Positions 58,527-64,000 of a stretch of DNA of 64,000 bases are shown here, one piece after another (position 1 is the first letter of the stretch; every line of letters begins with the position of its first letter). Position numbers and translations under genes: made by a program. The stretch is taken from NCBI GenBank assembly GCA_033763655.1, contig JANRKD010000011.1, forward strand, positions 1-64,000, given 5' to 3'. Source of the stretch: QFOX01 sp033763655 (GTDB lineage: Bacteria > Pseudomonadota > Alphaproteobacteria > Rickettsiales > UBA3002). The notes beneath the pieces were generated by a model. That model was not told where the DNA came from. It searched no databases and saw only the letters and a list, made by a program, of their open reading frames with translations.

Positions 58527-60437
58527 GTGAACCAACCCGCCGCTTCCACCCGCAAGTTGATGAAAATGGCACAAAGCGCCCTGCAGAAAAAACGCGGGCA
58601 GGATGCCATCGACCTGCTGCAGCAAGTGCTGGCGATGAACCCCTATCATGCCGACGCACTCCACCAGATTGGCTTTATCCTGCATGGTGCGGGCAATTAC
58701 GCGGGCGCGGCGGATTTTTACCAGCGCGCTATTCAGGCCGACCCCGGCCATGTCGAAAGCTACCTGCTGCTCAGCCGCGCGTTCGAGGCCCAGGATTACG
58801 GAACGCAGGCGGTGCAGGTGGCCGCACGCGCCTGCGAAATTGCCCCTGCCAACCCGGCGACGCATGCGGCGTTGGTCAAGGCCCTGCTGCGTTTCAACGG
58901 GGCGCATGAAGTGCCGCGTTACCTCGAACGGCATCTGCCAAATTTTCCCGACAGTATGGAGCTGCACGCCTATGACTGCTTCGCCCTTCGGGTCAACAAC
59001 CGACACGCGGAAGCGGATGTCGGCTACCGCGCGCTGATGGCCCGTTTCAGGGTGCCGGTGCCATTTCAGGTGATGTATGAAACCTATCTGCCGCGCCTCT
59101 ATCTTTCCACCGCGCAGATCGACTCGGTGCGCGAGGCTTTCGGGCAATCGATCGATAATTTTATGCAAAAAAAACTGCGCTTCGACGCCCTGCAGATCAC
59201 CAACCATCCACTTTTTGCGCTCGCTTATCACCACCGCGACAACCGGGAATTACTGCAACGCTACACGCAGATGTTGCGCGTCTGCGCGCCGGAACTCAAC
59301 TACACAGCCGCCCATTGCAAAGTCGCGCCGCTACACACGGGGGGAAAAATCCGCGTCGGCTTCGTTTCGCGGCATATGCACGACCATTCCGTGGGCCGCT
59401 GCTACCGCAACCTCATGCTGGCGCTGGCGCGGCATCCCGGGTTTGCGGTGACACTCTTCAACGTCGCAGGCATTGTCGATGCGACACTGGATGGCCTTGG
59501 CGCAGCGGGCATCCCGATGATTTCTCTCCCCGGCACCCTCGCCGCCGCGCAGGGCGCCATCGCGCGGGAGAAACCCGACATCCTCATTTACCCCGACATC
59601 GGCATGGATGCGATGACCCACTACCTTGCCATGGCACGGCTTGCACCGCATCAATGCTGCTTGCAGGGGCACCCGGAAACGACGGGCATCGACACCATCG
59701 ACTATGTCATCTCCGCGCGCGCCTATGAACCGCCGCAGGCGAACCGCAATTACGGCGAACAGTTGCTCTGCCATCCTGGCATCGACACCGTTTTTTCCCG
59801 TCCACAGGCGCCGGAACGCTGGCTGACGCGCGAAGAACTTGGCCTGCCTGCCGACCGGAACCTCTATATCTGCCCGATGGCGATTCAGAAAATCCATCCG
59901 GATTTTGATAGTGCGCTCGCCGGTATCCTCGCCCATGACTCCAAGGCGACGCTGCTTTTGTTTCATGATTTTCAGCAACAAACCGCCAGCGACATCCTGA
60001 AGCAGCGCATCCTCAAGCACTGCGATCCCGCGCGGGTGATCTTCCTGAACTGGCAGCCGCTCGACGTCTTGTTCAGCATCCTCCACACCGCCGACGCCAT
60101 TCTCGATACGTTCTATTTCGGGGCGGGCACCACCTCGCAATATGCCTTCGGATTTGGCCTTCCCATCGTCACCATGCCGGGTGATTATGCGCGCGGACGC
60201 ATGGTCTATGGGTATTATTCCGTCATGGGCATCGCCGATGCGCCCGTCGCCGAAAATCCGGAGGATTACATCGCGTGTGCCGTGAAGCTGGCAAATGATA
60301 CGGCCTACAGGAACCGCCTGAGCGCAGAGCTGCTACAGAAAAACGCCGTCCTCTTTGAAGGCTCCCCCACCACCCCGGACCTCGCGCCACTCCTGCACGC
60401 CATCCTGAACCGGCAGACGGACGCCTACCGCATCTGA
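58527..60437 (+). CDS. TPR-GT41-like glycosyltransferase
   Basis: 636 aa, GTG start with AGGG upstream. Residues 5-170: TPR-type helices (ALHQIGFILHGAGNYAGAADFYQRAI). Residues 275-630: catalytic region as in O-GlcNAc-transferase/SPINDLY relatives (KIRVGFVSRHMHDHSVGR, YPDIGMDAMTHYLAMARLAPHQCCLQGHPETTG, FYFGAGTTSQYAFGFGLPIVTMPGDYARGRM). Bacterial members glycosylate flagellin, adhesins or glycans. Follows the aminotransferase. Confidence 0.85.
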   Translation: MNQPAASTRKLMKMAQSALQKKRGQDAIDLLQQVLAMNPYHADALHQIGFILHGAGNYAGAADFYQRAIQADPGHVESYLLLSRAFEAQDYGTQAVQVAARACEIAPANPATHAALVKALLRFNGAHEVPRYLERHLPNFPDSMELHAYDCFALRVNNRHAEADVGYRALMARFRVPVPFQVMYETYLPRLYLSTAQIDSVREAFGQSIDNFMQKKLRFDALQITNHPLFALAYHHRDNRELLQRYTQMLRVCAPELNYTAAHCKVAPLHTGGKIRVGFVSRHMHDHSVGRCYRNLMLALARHPGFAVTLFNVAGIVDATLDGLGAAGIPMISLPGTLAAAQGAIAREKPDILIYPDIGMDAMTHYLAMARLAPHQCCLQGHPETTGIDTIDYVISARAYEPPQANRNYGEQLLCHPGIDTVFSRPQAPERWLTREELGLPADRNLYICPMAIQKIHPDFDSALAGILAHDSKATLLLFHDFQQQTASDILKQRILKHCDPARVIFLNWQPLDVLFSILHTADAILDTFYFGAGTTSQYAFGFGLPIVTMPGDYARGRMVYGYYSVMGIADAPVAENPEDYIACAVKLANDTAYRNRLSAELLQKNAVLFEGSPTTPDLAPLLHAILNRQTDAYRI

Positions 60438-60533
60438 GGCGGCGGGCATGGGGCGCATGATTCAGTATGGTGCACAATTAGTGTGTCGCGGCACGGCCTT
60501 TGACGTCCCGCCCACCGGGAAGGAGAGAGCGCA

Positions 60534-62417
60534 TTACACCGCGCCGCTGAGCGGGTCCTCGCGGTAGAAGCGCGAGCGTTCGCGGTCGATTGCCTCCAAC
60601 TGGCTTTTGAGGGCCGTCAGGCGCTGGAAATTTTCGTCGTTCATCTCGCCGGCGAGTGCCGCTTCGGCCTCTGCGCATTCGGTACGCAGCCGCGCGCGGT
60701 CAACATCGTTCATCACCTCGCCCCACAAACGCTGCGCCCGGCCTTCGCGCTGGATCGTATCCTGCTCCAGCTCCACCCCGAGCGCCTCCATCGCCCGCGC
60801 GATATTGCCGCAGGATTCCACCGGCGCTTCCTCGCGCAGGGTTTCCCACAGCCGTTCGCTTGTCAGATCGGGGGATTCAATATGCAGCTCGGTAATCAAA
60901 TGGTGCACCTGCTGCTGCCAGCCCGCAGGCATCGGCGCATGCAGCCAGCATTCTTCGGCGGCAGCATCCAGCAACAGCGCGGGACAGGCCACCACCAGTG
61001 CCAGCAGGTTGCCCGCGGGGGCAAGCAGGCTGGTATCGGCAGTGCGCGCCAGCGGCGGCAACGGTGTTTCGGCATACGGTGTGCGCGCGGCCCCGCCCGG
61101 CCTGAAGCCGCCCCGCGCCAAGGGCGGGCGCTGCTGATACGCGGCCTGCTGCATCGCGCGCAGGCGGTCGCGTACATGCTGCTTATAATAATGCTGCACG
61201 GTCGGATGTTTAATCTGCTGCACCTTCAGCATCAGTTGTTCTTCCTGCGCGGCGCGGCCCTCGGGCGTGCTGGCAGGCGCCCCCATCGCCTGCTGCCAGA
61301 GGATGCTCACCAGCGGTTCGGCGCGGGCGATGATCGCATCGAACGCCGCACGGCCTGCCTGGCGGATCAGCGAATCGGGGTCGTCGCCTTTGGGCATCAC
61401 CGCCACGCGCAGGGTTTTGCCCGGCACCAGCAGCGGCAGCGCCAGCTCGGCGGCGCGGGTCATTGCGCGCTGGCCCGCATTGTCGCCATCAAGGCACAGG
61501 GTCGGCTCATCGGCCAGTTGCCAGCAAAGCTGCAATTGCTCGGGCGTAATTGCCGTACCGAGCGGCGCCACCGCCTGCGCAATACCGCCCTGCGCCAGCG
61601 CGATGACATCCATATAGCCTTCGCAGATAATCAGCTGCTTTGCTTCGAAGGCCGCGCGGCGCGCACTATCGAGATTAAAAAGCTGGCGGCCTTTACTGAA
61701 CAGCGGCGTCTCGGGCGAGTTGAGATATTTCGGCGCCTCGGTATTCGGCTCATCGGGCAACACCCGCCCGCCAAACGCGATGACGCGGCTCTTGCGATCG
61801 CGGATCGGGAACATCAGGCGGCGACGGAAGCGGCTATACGGTGCCCGCCCCTCGACGGCAATCAGCATGCCCGCCTCGACCAGTTGCGCCACACTGATGC
61901 CGCGCGCCTGCATCGCCCTGCCGAGCGCATCGCGATCCGCCTGCGCGTAACCAAGGCGGAACCGGGCGATGGTTTCCTCACTCAGGCCACGCTGACGCAG
62001 ATAGCGCCGCGCCAGTTCTCCCTCCGACGTCTGCTCGAGCTGCTCCTGCATCCAGCCGGTCACGCACTCCATGACCTCCTGCAGCGATTGCGCCTTTTTT
62101 TCCTTCTCAACCTCTGCGTGCGTTAACTTTGGCATACTCAACCCAGCGACGCCAGCCAGACGCTCAACCGCCTCGCGGTAGCCGAGATGCTCGTAATCCA
62201 TCGTAAAACCAATCACATCCCCATGCGCACCGCAGCCGAAGCAATGGAAAAAACCCTTCTCATCGTTGACCGTAAACGAGGGGGATTTCTCCTTATGAAA
62301 CGGGCACAAAGCATGGTATTCGCGGCCTGCCCGGCGCAGGGCAATGGCCTTGCCCACCACCTCCGAGACACGCACGCGGTTGCGGATTTCTTCAATAAAC
62401 GACTGAGGAAACTTCAT
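60534..62417 (-). CDS. dnaG: DNA primase
   Basis: 627 aa from ATG 62417 (weak ribosome site; TTG 62441 is the only upstream option). Zn finger C38-x2-H41...C59-x2-C62, catalytic core with TOPRIM (LIICEGYMDVIALAQGG, then CLDGDNAGQRA) and a C-terminal helicase-interaction domain after about residue 430. Makes RNA primers at the replication fork. A short, near-disordered linker (FRPGGAARTPYAETPLPP) separates core and C-terminal domain. No rpoD is next to it in the window. Confidence 0.95.
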   Translation of the reverse strand: MKFPQSFIEEIRNRVRVSEVVGKAIALRRAGREYHALCPFHKEKSPSFTVNDEKGFFHCFGCGAHGDVIGFTMDYEHLGYREAVERLAGVAGLSMPKLTHAEVEKEKKAQSLQEVMECVTGWMQEQLEQTSEGELARRYLRQRGLSEETIARFRLGYAQADRDALGRAMQARGISVAQLVEAGMLIAVEGRAPYSRFRRRLMFPIRDRKSRVIAFGGRVLPDEPNTEAPKYLNSPETPLFSKGRQLFNLDSARRAAFEAKQLIICEGYMDVIALAQGGIAQAVAPLGTAITPEQLQLCWQLADEPTLCLDGDNAGQRAMTRAAELALPLLVPGKTLRVAVMPKGDDPDSLIRQAGRAAFDAIIARAEPLVSILWQQAMGAPASTPEGRAAQEEQLMLKVQQIKHPTVQHYYKQHVRDRLRAMQQAAYQQRPPLARGGFRPGGAARTPYAETPLPPLARTADTSLLAPAGNLLALVVACPALLLDAAAEECWLHAPMPAGWQQQVHHLITELHIESPDLTSERLWETLREEAPVESCGNIARAMEALGVELEQDTIQREGRAQRLWGEVMNDVDRARLRTECAEAEAALAGEMNDENFQRLTALKSQLEAIDRERSRFYREDPLSGAV

Positions 62418-62597
62418 ATTGCGATTGAATGCTCCGCCCAATAGCCTGTGGATAACAAGTTTTTTCGTGGGAATGTGACAAGCCCTATTGACCGAGCGGC
62501 TCCCCTGTTCCTATGCTGACCCTACCGCGTCGGTTGGCGTGAGTGCAACAACTACACGGCAACCACCAACAACAAAATAAAAAGAACGGGCACCTCG

Positions 62598-63329
62598 ATG
62601 AGCAATGGACTGCGTAATGCGTGGAGCAACAATGAGTTGCCGGACTTTCTGCAAGTAGGAGAAGAAATGCTGCCGCTGGTCATTCGCCGCCACCAGCGGG
62701 CGAAGCGGATTTGCCTGCGCTACAATCCGACCGACCATGCCATCTCGCTCACCCTGCCGCGCCACACCCGCGTCAGCGACGGGCTGATTTTCCTGATGCA
62801 AAAATCCGAATGGCTAATCGAAACGCTGCGCGACATGCCAAGTAAAAAACAAATCAAGCCGGGCGTAGTCATTCCGCTGCTGGGCAAGCGCATCCGCATC
62901 AAGCACGACGCGAACCTTACCCGCAAATGGATCATCCGCGACGACACCCTCTTTGTTGCGGGCGAACGCAACGAGTTCCCCGAGCACGTTACCGAGGCGC
63001 TGCGCAAAATCGCCAGCCAGACATTAACCACCCTCGCCCTGCGTTACGGCGCGATGATTGGCCGCCGCATCACCCGCATCAGCGTGCGCGATACACGCAG
63101 CCGCTGGGGGAGCTGCTCCTCGACCGCGCGGCTGTCCTTCTCCTACCGCCTGATTTTCGCGCCGAAGGAAGTGATGGAATATGTCGTCGCGCATGAGGTT
63201 GCGCATCTGCGCCACATGAACCACTCGGCCGCATTCTGGAATTGCGTGGCCAGCATCTGCCCGGATTATGAAGCGGCGAAAGACTGGCTGAAGCTGCACG
63301 GCAAAGACCTCTACCGCTTCAACGCATAA
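62598..63329 (+). CDS. YgjP/SprT-like zinc metallopeptidase (DUF45)
   Basis: 243 aa. Zinc motif H199-E-V-A-H203 with further ligand H209 (HLRHMNHSAAFW), and the upstream RDTRSRWGSCSSTARLSFSYRL segment of the YgjP family. Cytoplasmic; physiological substrate uncertain. Divergent from dnaG, with a 156-base promoter gap between. Confidence 0.9.
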   Translation: MSNGLRNAWSNNELPDFLQVGEEMLPLVIRRHQRAKRICLRYNPTDHAISLTLPRHTRVSDGLIFLMQKSEWLIETLRDMPSKKQIKPGVVIPLLGKRIRIKHDANLTRKWIIRDDTLFVAGERNEFPEHVTEALRKIASQTLTTLALRYGAMIGRRITRISVRDTRSRWGSCSSTARLSFSYRLIFAPKEVMEYVVAHEVAHLRHMNHSAAFWNCVASICPDYEAAKDWLKLHGKDLYRFNA

Positions 63330-63339
63330 ACCTCCCTCG

Positions 63340-64000
63340 CTAATGCGGGTAGCTGTATTCCACCTTGCTCTTGTCGGGCTTGGGCACTTTTTTCATCAGC
63401 TTATCCCAGAACTCGGCGCTGAGCACATCCGTCGATTCACCCGCCGGTGATGCCGGAGCGGGCGCGGAGGCGCTATCATTGCCGGGCACCTGGAACGGCG
63501 AATCCTCGGGAATGTCGAGCGGTGCCCCGGCGGCGGCAGGCAGCGGCTCTGTGCCTTCGGTGACGGACGACCCGCCAAACAGCCACGGCAATAATCCTTC
63601 GCTCGACCCGGCGCTGGTCGGCAGGTATTTCACGGGCTTACCTTCGAGCGCCTGCGCCATGAAGGCGTGCCAGATGGTGGCGGGAATGGCGCCACCGGTG
63701 ACTCGCTTCATCGACTTATTGTCGTCGTTACCGATCCACACCCCGGTCACCAGTTGCGGCGTAAAGCCGATAAACCACGCATCCTTGTAATCCTGGCTGG
63801 TGCCGGTTTTGCCGCCGACCTGCCGCCCCGGGAGCGCGGCCTTGGCGCCGGTGCCGCGCGTTGCCACATCAACCAGCATATAGTTCATCATCTCGACCGT
63901 GCCTTTGGCCAGCAGGGTTTCAGGGGTTGGCGCTTCGCGTTTGTAAATCTCCTGCCCTTCGCGTGTGCGGATGCGCAAAATACCATACGGCACCACCTTG
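63340..64000 (-). CDS. Class A penicillin-binding protein, C-terminal fragment (PBP1A-like)
   Basis: Partial: the frame runs off the window end, leaving about 220 C-terminal residues. KTGTS, the transpeptidase motif, is present in GGKTGTSQDYKDAWFIGFTPQL and followed by VTGVWIGND, as in PBP1A/mrcA. The tail (Pro/Ser/Ala-rich, then FWDKLMKKVPK) is typical of alphaproteobacterial PBP1A. Bifunctional peptidoglycan synthase in the inner membrane; the glycosyltransferase part is outside the window. Confidence 0.9.
   Translation of the reverse strand, partial: KVVPYGILRIRTREGQEIYKREAPTPETLLAKGTVEMMNYMLVDVATRGTGAKAALPGRQVGGKTGTSQDYKDAWFIGFTPQLVTGVWIGNDDNKSMKRVTGGAIPATIWHAFMAQALEGKPVKYLPTSAGSSEGLLPWLFGGSSVTEGTEPLPAAAGAPLDIPEDSPFQVPGNDSASAPAPASPAGESTDVLSAEFWDKLMKKVPKPDKSKVEYSYPH

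Noticed and set aside
60882..62126. 414-codon + strand frame
   Set aside because: Entirely antisense to dnaG, rich in Arg, His and Gln; dnaG motifs on the minus strand are unambiguous.

Overview
The window looks like chromosomal DNA of a free-living alphaproteobacterium. The base composition is GC-rich and the genes are tightly packed with many 4-8 base overlaps. It carries a complete cbb3 oxidase operon with FNR boxes, Flp pilins, a gene-transfer-agent-like capsid cluster, an NDP-sugar/O-antigen region and dnaG. Genus cannot be fixed from the sequence; a Rhodospirillales- or Micavibrio-like lineage is only a guess. No tRNA, rRNA, CRISPR array, integrase, transposase or IS was seen.

Layout. 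1-2292: four unrecognised + strand genes, the last two with an N-terminal membrane anchor. 2281-12012: a minus-strand capsid cluster in the order of genes 1-9 of the Rhodobacter gene transfer agent (GTA): packaging protein, large terminase, portal, prohead protease, major capsid, connector, head-tail adaptor, tail completion, major tail protein. Three + strand genes are embedded in it and it stops before any tail-tube, tape-measure or fibre gene. 12013-13167: an AT-rich control region with helically phased TTAA sites, then two small unknown genes. 13362-14539: two Flp pilins and a Sel1-like protein. 14801-16393: a large RTX repeat protein. 16803-24863: a RimB-RimK fusion, an orphan protein, a two-component system, DedA, OsmC and an ABC-F ATPase.

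24998-33127: an uninterrupted operon, dsbD-like/ccoN-O-Q-P-G-H-I-S, for high-affinity cytochrome oxidase and its copper delivery and assembly. An FNR box precedes it, and a perfect FNR box precedes the nearby ompW-like gene. A Crp/Fnr regulator with an FNR-type recognition helix lies at 34919-35623, so the region reads as a low-oxygen regulon. CspA and a DEAD-box-type helicase follow, each with leader structures that suggest RNA-level control.

37933-60437: a surface-polysaccharide locus of strand-alternating blocks. It encodes CDP-glucose synthesis (rfbF, rfbG), a His-type C3-dehydratase-like DegT protein, a ThDP enzyme, an aminotransferase-acetyltransferase fusion, a C-methyltransferase, a 3,5-epimerase-like protein, GtrA/GtrB-type flippase and transferase, several glycosyltransferases, a radical SAM/SPASM protein and FkbM, CmcI and TylF methyltransferases. 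Together they suggest a branched, deoxygenated and methylated sugar, possibly yersiniose-like. 60534-64000: dnaG, a YgjP-type metallopeptidase and the C-terminus of a class A penicillin-binding protein. Composite dispersed repeats fill three of the larger intergenic gaps (16.4, 34.6 and 56.2 kb).
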